NCBI GenBank assembly: GCA_033557465.1
Contig: CM066033.1
Span: 1,306,371,519-1,306,435,518, forward strand
Direction: 5' to 3'
DNA length: 64,000 nt
DNA from: Ichthyophis bannanicus
Lineage: Eukaryota > Chordata > Amphibia > Gymnophiona > Ichthyophiidae
Shown here: positions 10,305 through 21,010 of the stretch, in pieces
Layout of the letters: the number at the start of each line of letters is the position of its first letter
How positions within the stretch are numbered: position 1 is the first letter of the stretch
Made by a program: the position numbers and the translations under genes
Notes under the pieces: model-generated
Databases searched by the model: none
Told to the model about the DNA's origin: nothing
The model's input: the letters and a program-made list of their open reading frames with translations, nothing else

Positions 10305-10748
10305 ATGTAAATTCCTCTAAATGGGATATTTAATGGCACTAACACAGTTAGTGCCACTGAATATCCACGATCTTCTCCATTACACGCCCCGATGCTAACT
10401 GCTTAGCATAGGGGCATGTCATGGGTATTCCAGGGAGGAGTGGAGGCTGCGACAGTCGCCAACCAGGCAGCGGTGATATTGCATGCTGTCTGGTTAGCGG
10501 CCGGCAGCAAAAAGATAGGCGGGGCAAAAGCTTGCCTATCTTTTAGCTGCAGCAGCTAACTGGGCAGCATGCAATATCGCGCCGCACGGTTATCTACTGT
10601 GTCTGGGAGGCTGTGTGGCAAACCTGGATATTCAATGCTGGGGCCACATATGACCCCAGCATTGAATTTCTGGGCTTAAGGGATGGCACGCATGGCTATG
10701 CACTGTAGTGGCGCATAGCCGGCATAACTCAATATCGGACCCATAGTT
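10305..10748. repeat. Multi-hairpin element 1 (non-autonomous, unclassified)
   Basis: About 440 bp made of successive and nested inverted repeats. There is GGCACTAAC/GTTAGTGCC (10335-10355) within GGATATT/AATATCC (10324-10366). A two-layer stem follows, with outer arms 10475-10498 and 10555-10578 (24 bp, 3 mismatches) and inner arms 10504-10520 and 10534-10550. Then come ATTCAATGCTGGGG and its complement (10630-10643/10654-10667) and GGCTATGC/GCATAGCC (10694-10720). It has no ORF and no clear terminal duplication. A MITE-like DNA transposon is likely. Confidence 0.55.
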
Positions 10749-10814
10749 AATATCCCTCCTATCAATATTTAATATGTTACTTAACTATTCTTTGTAGGAT
10801 ATAGGAGTAGACAA

Positions 10815-10975
10815 ATAGAAATTACACTTACCTGGTAATTGTAGATCCTGGAGGAACTCCAGTTCAGTCCTCCACCTCTGGATTGGGCACCTCCTCCTGC
10901 AGCTTGGAGACTGGGCATGTCAAACTCGTGACATCACTGGATATAACCTGCTGGTCTCTCCCATCAGCCCCAGTG
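10815..10975. repeat. DIRS A left inverted terminal repeat
   Basis: The segment 'cagttcagtcctccacctctgg…ctgcagcttggagactgggcatgtcaaactcgtgacatcactggatata' is the inverse of 19560-19700. It forms the 3' end of the minus-strand element. Confidence 0.85.
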
Positions 10976-11282
10976 AACTATTGAAAAAGCATACTCAAAG
11001 GAGCAACAAATAAGTAGCTATGAATGTAAATTCACTCTTATACACAAACAAACCATTAAGAAATAACTTGTATAATAATTAACTCCCCCTTCAAACAGGA
11101 AAGGTTGCCTTTCATAGTTTCTCCTTCCCCCCTACATCGAGCTAGAGAGAGAGAACAGAAAGACAGAACCAAGAAGAAGTAGGATAAGAACTATCCTATG
11201 CTTTACCTATACTCACCTGTCATCTTTGCACTTCCCCCAACTGAACAAACACTGCCAGCGATCCATCTCCTGGGTGGGAATG

Positions 11283-11375
11283 AGGACTGAACTGGAGTTC
11301 CTCCAGGAACTACAATTACCAGGTAAGTGTAATTTCTATTTCCTTATCAGTCCTACAGTTCAGTCCTCCACCTCT
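11283..11375. repeat. DIRS A internal complementary region
   Basis: The first part is complementary to the left terminus (ending 'gtgtaatttctat') and the second part to the right terminus (starting 'ttccttatc'). They are fused without a gap. This copy of the circular end-junction is diagnostic of DIRS-type replication. Confidence 0.85.
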
Positions 11376-11452
11376 GGGATGTAACAGAGCAGTAATCATT
11401 GGGAGAAATCTTTCCCCCCGGAACACTGCGACCCGAAACAGGCATCATCATT

Positions 11453-11639
11453 TCAATCTTCTGTAAATAGTTAGCTAGCTTATGTAGTTGTACCTTGTTA
11501 TTCCCAAGTTTTCAAAAACCCTGTTACTTGTAAAATGCATTACAGTTCCTTGTATGTATATGTTTGTTCCATGTAAACCGCGCTGGTGACAATAGTGCGG
11601 TATATAAAAGATGTTAAATAAATAAATAAAAATAAATAA
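11453..11639 (+). mobile_element. L2 3' tail inserted in DIRS A
   Basis: It is a noncoding L2-type 3' end ('catgtaaaccgcgctggtgacaatagtgcggtatataaaag' plus (AAATA)n). It is flanked by the direct repeat ATCATT (11447-11452 and 11640-11645). Comparison with DIRS C, which lacks it, confirms it is a later insertion. Confidence 0.75.
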
Positions 11640-11645
11640 ATCATT

Positions 11646-12853
11646 CGCTGCCAAGACGTCGAGCAGGTAGTGCTTACTGAAAGTGTGCAGAGATGACCAG
11701 GTGGCCGCCCTGCAGATCTCCACTGATGGAACCAAACAATGCTATGCCCAGGAAGTCACTTGGGCTCTAGTAGAGTGAGTTTGCAACCCCGCCGGCACTT
11801 GACAGCCATGCAAAATATATGCCGACGCAATCGCTTCTCGAACCCATCTGGAAATAGAAGCTTTAGCCGCCATTTCCCCTCTATGGGGGACCTCCGAACA
11901 GAATGAAAAGCCAGTCCGATTTGTGAAAAGAATCTGAAACTTTTAAATACTGCCGCAACACCCTCTTTATGTCTAAGCGCCTGAAGCTATGGTTCGAAGT
12001 GCCCTCCTCTGTCGAGCCTAATACCGGTAAAGAAACAGACTGATTTATGTGAAATGGAGAAACTACTTTAGGCAGAAACAACAGTACTGGTCATAAAACC
12101 ACCTTCTCCCTGGAAAATGACAAAAACGGCTCCCGACAGGACAACGCCTGCAGCTCCGAAACGCGCCGTGTCGAGCAAATGGCCACCAAAAATACTGTTT
12201 TTAAAGTAAGGTCCTTCACCGAAGCTTGATGTAATGGCTCAAAAGGCTTCTCAGTTAATGCTCAACACCAATTTGAGATCCCATGGCGGCACCAAAATCC
12301 GGCGAGCAGGCCTTAGCCTAGACACCGCCTTCAGAAAACGGAGAAAATCGCCGTGCAAACCAAGGGCCATTCCCTGAACTTTTCTTCTATAGCAAGCCAG
12401 GGCTGTCAGCTGTACTCTTAACGAACTGGCTGCTAGACCCTTCTCAAAACCATCCTGTAGAAAACTCAACACCATGGGAATGGAGGTCGTCGCTGCACGA
12501 ATCTGTCGCCGCGAGCACCAGTCCTCAAATATACGCCATATGCGGACATAAGCGAGGGATGTGGATTGTTTTTTGGCTCGGAGCAAGGTCGCAATAATTG
12601 CTCCAGAGTAACCTTTTTTCTTCAACCTTGCCCTTTCAATGGCCAAACCGTAAGCGAGAACCGATCCACTTGAGGCATTCGAAGCGGACCCTGAAGCAAC
12701 AGATCCGCCGATATCGGCAATCTCCACGGATTTCTGTCCAGAAGCCATAGCAGATCCACATACCATGGGCGTCTCAGCCAGTCTGGAGCCACCAATAGCA
12801 CTCTTCCTCGGTGGGCCTCGATGCGTTGAACCTCTCGCCCTATGAGCGCCCAT
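11646..12853 (-). pseudogene. DIRS A tyrosine recombinase
   Basis: The N-terminal core-binding region is open at 12251-12853 (LAYGLAIERARLKKKGYSG, SLAYVRIWRIFEDWC, SSLRVQLTALACY). The catalytic part is split: FLPKVVSPFHINQSVSLPV and KRVLRQYLKVS at 11881-12081, then ICRAATWSSLHTFSKHY at about 11690-11735. The last block carries the tyrosine that would attack DNA. The expected HSTRTQATSWAE-type block is represented only in broken frames near 11750. The protein would have integrated circular DIRS DNA without target duplication. Multiple stops and frameshifts make it inactive. Confidence 0.8.
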
Positions 12854-12872
12854 GGAGGAAACACATAGAGAA

Positions 12873-13103
12873 TGTATACTAACTCATAAGTTCTGAATCA
12901 ATTGTATTAATATTTGATTTGTTATAATGTAAAATTTGTAAAAATTTAAAATCTATAGTATTGATATTTGACTTGTTATAATGTAAAATATTCCTAGTTC
13001 TTAAAGTTCAATGTACCTGTTCTGTTTGTTATAATGTAAACCGCTGCTGATCCTTGGAAGCAGCGGTATATAAAAGTTGTTCAAATAAATAAATAAAATA
13101 AAA
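12873..13103 (+). mobile_element. L2-like 3' tail inserted between DIRS A RNase H and recombinase
   Basis: It has an AT-rich body with 'ttgttataatgtaaaccgctgctga…agcagcggtatataaaag' and an (AAATA)n tail. It is flanked by the direct repeat ATAGAGAA (12865-12872 and 13104-13111). DIRS C reads through this point uninterrupted near 47270, confirming the insertion. Confidence 0.8.
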
Positions 13104-13111
13104 ATAGAGAA

Positions 13112-13935
13112 GACCCATCGATGGCCAATGCTGAATCAGAGCATCGATCCCTTCCGACATCCTCTCCTGGCATCTGCTGTAGAAACGACTCGTCTTTGCT
13201 GACTGAAAGGTCACCATGAGATCCATAATCGGGCTCCCCCATCTGCGGACTATTTGCACAAACACTTACGGATGGAGCTCCCATTCTCTGGCATCCACCC
13301 GGACCCTGCTGAGGTAGTCCGCCATCACACTGTCCTTTCCCGCAATGTGCACCGCCAATATTGCTCGTAGCCGGGGCTCTACCCACTTGAACAATGCTCT
13401 GGCTTCCTCCTCCATGGCCACGCTTCCCGTTCCGCCTTGACAATTGATGTAAGCCACTGTCACAGCATTGTCCAACAATACTTGCACCGCCTGGTGCTGC
13501 ACCTCGGCCTCGAATGACTAACACTAGAGATACTGCTCGCAACTCAAGACAGTTGATCGACCATTGACTCTGCTGAGCTGTCCATGTGCCTTGCGCATAA
13601 AAGTGTTCGCAGTGTGCCTCCCAACCTGCAAGACTCGTGTCCATCAACAACGGAAGTCACTGCAGTTGTTCCAAGGGTAGACCCGCCTCCAGATGACCGG
13701 GGCAAATCCACCACTGTAGGGACTTCCTGACCTGGAGCGGACAGGGAAGGCGCTTGTTTAAGGAATCGCTCTGGTGCGACCACCGGCGAAGCAGCGCTCT
13801 CTGCAGCAGGCACATGTGATACCTGGCCCAGGGCACCACCTCCAGGGTCGCCGCCATTGTTCCCAACACCCGAAGATAGTTCCATGTCAATGGCGCAGCA
13901 AGGAACTGGTGCACTATGTGTTGAAGGGCTTGAGC
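13112..13935 (-). pseudogene. DIRS A RNase H region
   Basis: Broken frames carry the DIRS RNase H blocks: DTSLAGWEAHCE and NCLELRAVSLVL (13540-13650), LLDNAVTVAYINCQGGTGS and KDSVMADYLSRVRVD (13266-13502), then DLMVTFQSAKTSRFYSRC (13150-13265). The acidic active-site positions (D in DTS, E in LELRA, D in LLDNA, D in MADYLS) are still visible, but three frames are needed to read through. The enzyme would remove template RNA during cDNA synthesis. Confidence 0.75.
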
Positions 13936-14775
13936 TCACTGAGGCGGCAGAAACACAGCTCCTTTCTGAGTGTCGAAACGCACCCCCAAGTATTCAAGGT
14001 TTTGCAACGGAACCAATCGACTCTTGGCCGGATTGACCACCCAACCGAGACTCTGCAAAAACTTCACCACTTTGTCTGTCAACTGAACGCTCTCCGCCTC
14101 ATATTTCGCCCGAATCAACCAGTCGTCGAGATAAGCCAGAAAGCCTTCCTTCCGCAACGCTGCGGCCACCACCACCATGATCTTGGGGAAAGTGCGCAGA
14201 GCCATAGCTAGGCCGCAAGGCAATGCTCGGAATTGGAAATGCCCCCAGGGAAGGGCGAACCTTAGAAACTTTTGATGAGCTTCCCTGATGGGGATGTGGA
14301 GGTACGCTTCCGTAAGATCGAGGGAAGTCAAGAACTCCACCTGTTGGACTGCCACAATTACCAACCGCAACGTTTCCATCTGAAAATGAGGTACGTGCAG
14401 ATAACGATTTACCCCTTTGAGATCCAAAATAGGCCGGAGAGATCCGTCCTCCTTTGGCACCATGAAATATATGGAGTAGCGCCCCACGCCATACTCCCCT
14501 GTAGGCACCGGTGACACTGCTCCTATCTTCAAGAGGTGAACTAACGTGTTGTGTACCGCCAGCGTTTTCTGTTGCCCTCTGCAGGGCGAGAGTACGAAGG
14601 AATCGAGGACTGGACGAGCTAATTCTAGAGCATATCCGTCCTGAATTATCTCACGCACCCACTGATCGGATGTTATTTGGGTCCAGGCAGGAAGAAACTC
14701 CCGAAGCCACCCTCTTACCTGGACACGCCTCGCTTCATTGTTGCTTTCGGCCTGTCGCTGCGGAGGCAGCCACAA
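13936..14775 (-). pseudogene. DIRS A reverse transcriptase
   Basis: This is an open 279-codon stretch. Landmarks in order are WTQITSDQWVREIIQDGYAL, GRYSIYFMVPKEDGSLRPIL, FLTSLDLTEAYLHIPI (motif A, Asp present), LPCGLAMALRTFPKIM (motif B) and AYLDDWLIRAKYE (motif C, both Asp present). It is the only reverse transcriptase of the DIRS copies here with motifs A and C both intact in one frame. Neighbouring Gag and RNase H are broken, so the element is still dead. Confidence 0.85.
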
Positions 14776-14780
14776 AACCT

Positions 14781-16415
14781 CTACTTGCTCCCCGACACCC
14801 TCGAAACCCCTGGGCTCTGGGAAGTGAACCTTCCCCTTTGAGAACCTCCGAAACGAGAACTACGAAATCTCCTGAAGTCCCTAAACTGACCCCGTGATCT
14901 GGGCAGGGACTTGCCCTGCTTAGCCTTATCTTCTGGGAGCCTACCGCCCTTGGACTCCCCCAAATCCTTAAACCAGCTTGTCCAGATCTTTCCCAAACAG
15001 CTTGCCTTTACAGGGAAGCTTACTGAGACATGACTTAGACCAGAGGTTCCCAACTCCAGTCCTGGAGGGCCAAACACCATTCAGGTTTTCAGGCTGTCCC
15101 TAATAAATATGCATGAGATGCATTTGCATGCACTGCCCCCATTGTATTCAAATGTATCTCATGCATATTCATTAGGGACAGCCTGAAAACCTGAATAGTG
15201 TTTGGCCCTCCAGGACTGGAGTTGGGATCCTCTGACTTAGACGAACCGTCGGCCACCCAGTTCCTCAACCACAGGGATCGCCTGGCGGCTACCAAACGAG
15301 GCCATACTATTTGCTAACGCTCTGATCAAATTATAGTGTACATCTGCCAAATACGCTGAGCCAGACTCAATTCAAGCCACCTGCTCCAGTTAGCTAGACT
15401 GCCTTAAATTCTGGGACCATCGAAGGCATGCTCTCGCAACCCACGCCCCACAGATGGAAGCTTGTAACAAGGCATTAGCCTCGAAGGCTTGTTTCAACAA
15501 ACCGTCTACTTTTCTGTCTTGCGAATCTTTCAATGCCGCACTGCCTTCCACCGGAATAGTCGTCTTCTTCTTAACCGCAGACACTGCCGCGTCTATCTGC
15601 GGCAAACAAAACGTTTCCTTGTCCTTATCCACTAATGGGTAGAGTCTGTTCATTGTTCTGACCCCCCTTAGACCCGCTTCCGGCCGATCCCATTCGTCCT
15701 GTATCATCTGGTCCATCACCCAGTGAACTGGGAAGACAGCCCGGGTTTGCCTCACAGCCTGGACGAGAGGATCTTCGACCTGCTCCCCTTCCGCTGGCTG
15801 AGCCGTAACTAGATTGAGCGCCTGAAGTGATTCCGTAATAAGAGCCACCAGTTCATCTCTACGGAATACTCTAATAATTTTTGCCTGGTCTTCAGGTTCT
15901 GGTATTTCACCTTCTTCCAGCTCCTCCAGGCCGGACTCCGGATCCAAGTCTGCCTCCTCCATTTCCTGCTACTCCAACTCTGAGGACGAATGGCCAGTGG
16001 ACCGAGCCCTCTTTAAAGGTCTCGAGCACATGATATCCACTTCTTCCGCTTTGCCTTGATGCTGCGCAGTGGCAGGCAGTAAGGGCTCAGGAACCTTCCC
16101 CTGTCGCCTCAAACAGAAGGCTTGATGCATAATTAAAACAAAATCAGGGCAAAAGTCCCTGAGCAGTGACTCCGTAAGCGACGCTGCCTGTGCAACAGTC
16201 TGACCCGGAGGCATTTCCAGTCTGGGCACTGCCTGGGCCTCCATAAATTATCCCCCTTCGCTTGCTGTAGAGATACCACGCGACTCTGGGGACAGTTTAT
16301 CTTCCATTTGCTGTTCTACGCTTGTAGATACAGAAACACAACCACGGCAGACACCAGAATCAGACACTATGCCTCTGCGAGTACCGCAGACCACACACTG
16401 CAGACGAGAAGACAT
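14781..16415 (-). pseudogene. DIRS A Gag
   Basis: The likely start is an ATG at 16415-16413, followed by a CxxC-x12-CxxC motif at 16397-16339 (C-V-V-C-GTRRG … C-R-G-C). A TAA stops the frame just before 16244. Beyond it are the conserved FCPDFVLIMHQAFCLRRQG (about 16110-16170), an acidic LEELEEGEIPEPED block (15870-15930) and DELVALITESLQAL. Also present are the MIQDEWDRPEAGLRGVRTMNR block and KKTTIPVEGSAALKDSQDR. One further in-frame TAG lies at 15968-15966. The C-terminal part (15300-14781) is frameshifted and split by the hAT MITE. It is rich in G/R/S, fitting an RNA-binding tail. Confidence 0.8.
15041..15234. mobile_element. hAT-like MITE in DIRS A Gag
   Basis: The 194-bp element begins CAGAGGTTCCCAACTCC and ends GGAGTTGGGATCCTCTG. 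Terminal inverted repeats of about 37 bp are nearly perfect, and the interior is also palindromic (the atgcatgagat/atctcatgcat region). It is flanked by the exact 8-bp duplication ACTTAGAC (15033-15040, 15235-15242). Eight-base duplications and CAG…CTG ends fit hAT. It has no ORF. Confidence 0.9.
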
Positions 16416-16837
16416 TCGTATTGAAAAAGTAATAGAAAAGTCAAAAACAATCTTCCCTACTGTTTCCTCTTTTTTTAAAATCTTTATGTGAACAAAGCCC
16501 TTTAAGTATATATATTTCTCTGTTTTTTGTTTTTTTTTCTTGTAGTCACTTAAAGGCAGGCCGATAAATGCACAGACAGATCCGGTGACATTTTGAACTG
16601 TTAATCATCAAAGAGACTCTTAAGGCAGCCCTTTGAATCGTGCCTGCTCCTAACTGCCGTTTAGACCCGCCACGCGGCTAGGCGTACGCGGGAAGGCAAA
16701 AACAAAATGGCCTCGATGATCAGTCAGCCTGTTTGGCGCCTAAAACGCCAGCGGCTGACAGTCCGCTGCAGCGATCGCCGCTCGCACCCGCAAGCCCTGC
16801 TGTTTAGGCGCTGCCAAAATTATCCACCAAACGCTCT

Positions 16838-19110
16838 CTTACATAAGATATGCCATACTGCGTCAGACCAAGGTCCATCAAGCCCAGTATCCTGTTTCCA
16901 ACAGTGGCCAATCTAGGTCATACGTACCTAGCAGTATCTCCAAAAGACACAGGCTCCACAATGCTTGTATTGGGTCAAGCATCGATATCCTGGGTCCCTT
17001 TGTAATAATGGTTTATGGACCTTTCCTCCAGGAACTTGTCCAAACCTTTTTAAACCCAGCTACACTAACAGCTCTTACTACATCATCCTCTGGTAACAAA
17101 TTCCAGAGTTTGATTACACGTTGAGTGAAAAAATATTTTCTCTTATTTGTCTTAAATAGTTTACCCTGTAGCTTCATTGCATGTCCCCTAGTCATTCTAT
17201 ATTCTGATAGCGTAAACAATTGATCTACGTTTACTCATTCCACTCCATTCATTAATTTATAGACCTCTATCATATCTCCCCTCAGCAGTCTCTTTTCCAG
17301 GTTGAAGAGCCCTAACCTTTGTAGCCTCTCTTCATAGGAGTAGCCTTCCATCCCCTTTACCATTTTGGTGGCTCTTCTCTGTACCTTTTCTAATAACGCT
17401 ATATCCTTTTTAAGATATGGCGACCAGAATTGCACACAATATTCAAGGTGTGGTCGTACCATGGAACAATACAGAGGCATTATAATATCCTTTGTTTTAT
17501 TTTCCATTCCTTTCCTTATGATACCTAGCATTCTATTTGCTTTCTTGGCCGCTGCTGCACATTGGGCGGAGGGTTTTAACATGTTATCCACGATGACTCC
17601 TAAATCTTTTTCCTGGGTGGTGGTTCCCAATGTGGAACCTTGCATCGTGTAACCATAGTGTGGGTTGTTCTTTCCTAGGTGCATAACTTTGCACTTGTCC
17701 ACATTAAATTTCATCTGCCATTTGGATGCCCAGTCTTCCAATTTATCCAGATCCTCTTGCAGTTTTCCACAGTCCTCTTTGGTTTTAACAACTTTAAACA
17801 GTTTTGTGTCGTCTGCAAATTTGATAACCTCACTTGTTATTCCTTTTTCCAGGTCATTTATGAATATGTCAAAAAGTAGCGGACCCAGTACAGATCCCTG
17901 GGGTACTCCATTATTCACCTTTTTCCATTGGGAAAATTGGCCATTTAGCCCTACCCTCTGCTTTCTATCTTTTAACCAGTTCCCGAACCACAATAGTACA
18001 CTGCCTCCTATCCCATGACTTTTTAGTTTTGCCAAGAGTCTCTGATGAGGGACCTTGTCAAAGGCTTTCCGAAAGTCCAGATACACTATATCAACCGACT
18101 CACCTTTGTCTACCTGTTTATTCACACCTTCAAAAAAACATATCAGATTAGTAAGACAAGATCTTCCTTTTCTAAAGCCATGTTGGCTGTCTCCCATTAG
18201 GCAATGACTATCTACATGCTGTGTAATTTTGTTCTTTATGATGGTTTCTACCATTTTCCCCGGTACTGATGTCAGGCTCACCGGTCTGTAATTTCCTGGA
18301 TCACCCCTGGAACCCTTTTTAAAAATTGGCGTTACATTGGCGATCCTCCAATCTTCAGGTATTACAGATGATTGTAATGAAAGTTCACAGATTACTAATA
18401 GCAGGTCTGCAATCTCATATTTCAGTTCTTTCAACACTCTTGGATGTATACCATCCGGTCCAGGTGATTTGCTACTATTCAGTTTATCAAATAGTTGTAA
18501 TACATCTTCCCGGTGTAGCGATATTTCTCTCATTCCTCTGCAGTATCACCTTTAAATACCACTTCAGTCTTGGGTAACCTCCCTACATCTTCCTCAGTAA
18601 AGACCGAAGCAAAGAATTTATTCAGTCTCTCCGCTATAGCCTTGTCTCCTTTTACTGCCCCTTTTACCCCTCTATCATCTAATGGTCCAACTGACTCTCG
18701 CACAGGCCTTTTTCTAAGAATGTACTTGAAAAAGTCTTTGTTTTGTGTTTTTGCTTCCGTAGCAAGTTCCTTCTCAAATGCTCGCTTTGCCTGCCTTATC
18801 AATGCTTTGCATTTAACTTGCCAGTGCTTGTGCTGTTTCCAGTTTTCTTCATTTGGCTCTTTTTTCCATTTCCTGAAAGATGCTTTTTTGGCAGCAATAG
18901 CCTCTCTGACCTCATCTTTAAACCATGCTGGCAGTTTTTTGGACTTTCTTCCACTCTTCTTATTGCGTGGAATACAGCTGGTCTGGGCTTCCAGGATAGT
19001 ATTTTTAAACAACACCCAAGCTTGATGTAAGTCTTTAACCTTTGCAACCACTCCTTTTAGTTTTTTCTTAACTATATTCCTCATTTTATCATAGTCTCCC
19101 TTTCGAAAGT
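16838..19110 (-). mobile_element. CR1 LINE family 1, near-complete RT half, inside DIRS A
   Basis: The 3' end is at the left (16838, the inverse of the 'ctgacccagtatggcatatc' tail). Coding runs to 19084, truncated before the endonuclease. It lies between DIRS A Gag (16415) and the right terminal repeat (19525), so it is a later insertion. No convincing target duplication was found. This is the best-preserved CR1 in the window. Confidence 0.9.
17013..19084 (-). pseudogene. CR1 ORF2 reverse transcriptase (5' truncated)
   Basis: Three frames carry it. The linker between endonuclease and RT is at 18530-19084 (KSGRKSKKLPAWFKDEVREAI). The 432-codon palm is at 17235-18533. Its landmarks are SKSPGPDGIHPRVLKEL, YLDFRKAFDKVPHQRL (motif A), NNGVPQGSVLGPLLFDIF (motif B), KFADDTKLFKVV (motif C FADD) and [19 protein letters not shown]. 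The tail is at 17013-17219 (KRKYFFTQRVIKLWNLLPED). One frameshift at 18530 and a break near 17222 disrupt it, and all palm catalytic residues remain. It would have primed cDNA at nicked target DNA. Confidence 0.9.
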
Positions 19111-19152
19111 TACCTAAGAGGCGCAGCCCTCAGATTACCTAAGAGGCGCAGC
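19103..19152. repeat. Tandem duplication of a 24-bp unit
   Basis: The unit containing TTACCTAAGAGGCGCAGCCCT occurs twice (about 19107-19127 and 19132-19152), immediately at the 5' border of the nested CR1. It may be a local duplication made at the insertion junction. Confidence 0.7.
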
Positions 19153-19524
19153 CCTGCAAGTCACGGCGTGCTCAGCACTGCTGTGAGCTACATCTGCGGG
19201 GAGGGCTGATCAGCCAGCCTGGGATGAGTCACCTCTCCGACTCCCCGCAGGTACTGACTGTCACTCACTTCAACAGCGTGTGAGAGTGAGGAAATCAGGC
19301 AGAGCTCTCCCCCGTACCACCTAGGGGGAAAAGATCGGAGCCTCCTCCCGAGTCTGAATGGAGCCCAAAGTAGAGGGACAGGAGGGACTGTAGTCGGCTG
19401 CAAGCTCAGGTATGTTTTTTTTTAAGGGATATCCCCAGAAAGCTCCAAAAGAATGAATTTTAAAGGGACCAACTCAAATCAGAAAACTAAACCTAGCTAG
19501 ATGTTCCTTATGTGTTCCTCTAGT

Positions 19525-19707
19525 GAGCCCAGCACCTAGGCTCACTACGTCCTCCTGCTGCATGGAGACTGGACACACTGGGGCTGATGGGAGAGACCAG
19601 CAGGCTATATCCAGTGATGTCACGAGTTTGACATGCCCAGTCTCCAAGCTGCAGGAGGAGGTGCACAACCCAGAGGTGGAGGACTGAACTGGAGAACCGA
19701 TAAGGAA
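19525..19707. repeat. DIRS A right inverted terminal repeat
   Basis: It runs 'tgagcccagcacctaggctcactacgtcc…' to 'ctgaactggag…cgataaggaa'. It is the inverse of 10815-10975 and nearly identical to the right terminus of DIRS C (51583-51770), so A and C belong to one subfamily. Confidence 0.85.
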
Positions 19708-19890
19708 TTAAGGGTTTAGTGGGGTGTACTATTAATCAAGCATGCCACTACCAAATAAGTGATTATTGTGGGATGTATGGAATGCCACCCACTAAGGTAT
19801 GCCCCAGTATTGAGGAGACAGTGCATAAGTGAGGGTTGCCACCTCAAATGGTGTCTCACTCTTTGTGTAAGGAATATGTGAAGAGTCCAT
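19708..19890. other. Unassigned stretch
   Basis: This is flanking DNA to the right of DIRS A. No gene or repeat was recognised. Confidence 0.35.
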
Positions 19891-20173
19891 TCATAATAAG
19901 GGGACATGCAATGAAGCTACAGGGTTAAGCTATTTAAGACAAATAAGAAAAAATATTTTTTCACTCAATGTGTAATCAAACTCTGGAATTTGTTACCGGA
20001 GGGTGTAGTAATGAACTGTTAGTGTAGCTGGGTTAAAAAAGGTTTGGACAAGCTCCTGGAGGAAAGGTCCATAAACCATTATTAAAAAGGGACCCAGGAT
20101 ATCAATGCTTGACCCAATACAAGCATTGTGGAACCTGTGTCTCTTGGGGATACTGCTAGGTACGTATGACCTA
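19891..20173 (+). mobile_element. CR1 family 1, C-terminal and 3' UTR fragment
   Basis: It starts inside the ORF2 tail ('ggggacatgcaatgaagctacagg') and runs through the 3' UTR to 'tatgacctag'. There it is joined directly to the internal part of a second CR1 copy at 20174. The C-terminal codons contain frame changes. Confidence 0.8.
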
Positions 20174-21010
20174 GGGAAGAACAACCCAAACTGTGGTTAC
20201 ACGATGCAGGGTTCCACATTAGGAGCCACCACCCAGGAAAAAGATTTAGGCGTCATTGTGGATACCATGTTAAAACCCTCGGCCCAGTGTGCAGCGGCGG
20301 CCAAGAGAGCAAATAGAATGCTAGGTATGATAAGGAAAGGAATGGAAAATAAAACAAAAGATATTATAAATCCTCTATATCGTTCCATGGTGAGACCGCA
20401 CCTTGAATATTGTGTGCAATTCTGGTCGCCGTATCTTAAAAAGGATATAGCGATTTTAGAAAAGGTACAGAGAAGAGCCACCAAAATGGTAAAGGGGATG
20501 GAAGGATACCCCTATGAAGAAAGGCTAAAAAGGTTAGGGCTCTTTAACCTGGAAAAGAGACGGCTGAGGGGAGATATGATAGAAGTCTATAAATTAATGA
20601 ACGGAGTGGAACGGGTAAACGTAGATCGATTGTTTACCTTATCAGAATATAGAAAGACTAGGGGACATGCAATGAAGCTACAGGGTAAACTATGTAAGAC
20701 TAATAAAAGAAAATATTTTTTCACTCAACGTGTAATCAAACTCTGGAATTTGTTACCGGAGGATGTAGTAAAGGCTGTTAGTGTAGCTGGGTTTAAAAAA
20801 GGTTTGGACAAGTTCCTGGAGGAACGGTCCATAAACCATTATTAAGAAGTGACCGAAGATATCAATGCTTGACCCAGTACAAGCATTGTGGAACTTGTGT
20901 CTCTTGGGGAAACTGCTAGGTACATATGACCTAGATTGGCCACTGTTGGAAACAGAATACTGGGCTTGATGGACCTTGGTCTGACCCAGTATGGCATATC
21001 TTATGTTCTT
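20174..21010 (+). mobile_element. CR1 family 1, 3' half
   Basis: A 246-codon open frame (20105-20845, including upstream shadow) encodes LGKNNPNCGYTMQGSTLG, KANRMLG-type blocks, [39 protein letters not shown] and FFTQRVIKLWNLLPEDVVKA to the natural stop at about 20845. The complete 3' UTR and the '…ttatgttctta' end follow. It lacks the palm catalytic region, so it is inactive although the remaining frame is uninterrupted. Confidence 0.85.

Larger units (their letters stand above)
10815..19707 (-). mobile_element. DIRS retrotransposon copy A (with four later insertions)
   Basis: Left and right ends are inverted repeats (10815-10975 and about 19525-19707). The internal complementary region at 11283-11375 matches left end plus right end head to tail. 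Minus-strand order is Gag (16415 to 14781), RT (14775-13936), RNase H (13935-13112) and tyrosine recombinase (12853 to about 11646). Later insertions are an L2 tail (11453-11639), a second L2 tail (12873-13103), a hAT MITE (15041-15234) and a CR1 (16838-19110). Without them the element would be about 6 kb, the size of copy B. Multiple stops show it is dead. Confidence 0.9.

Noticed and set aside
14275..14515. Plus-strand frames opposite the DIRS genes (for example 14272-14514, 14511-14897, 41405-41839)
   Set aside because: They are antisense shadows of RT and Gag with no independent motif.
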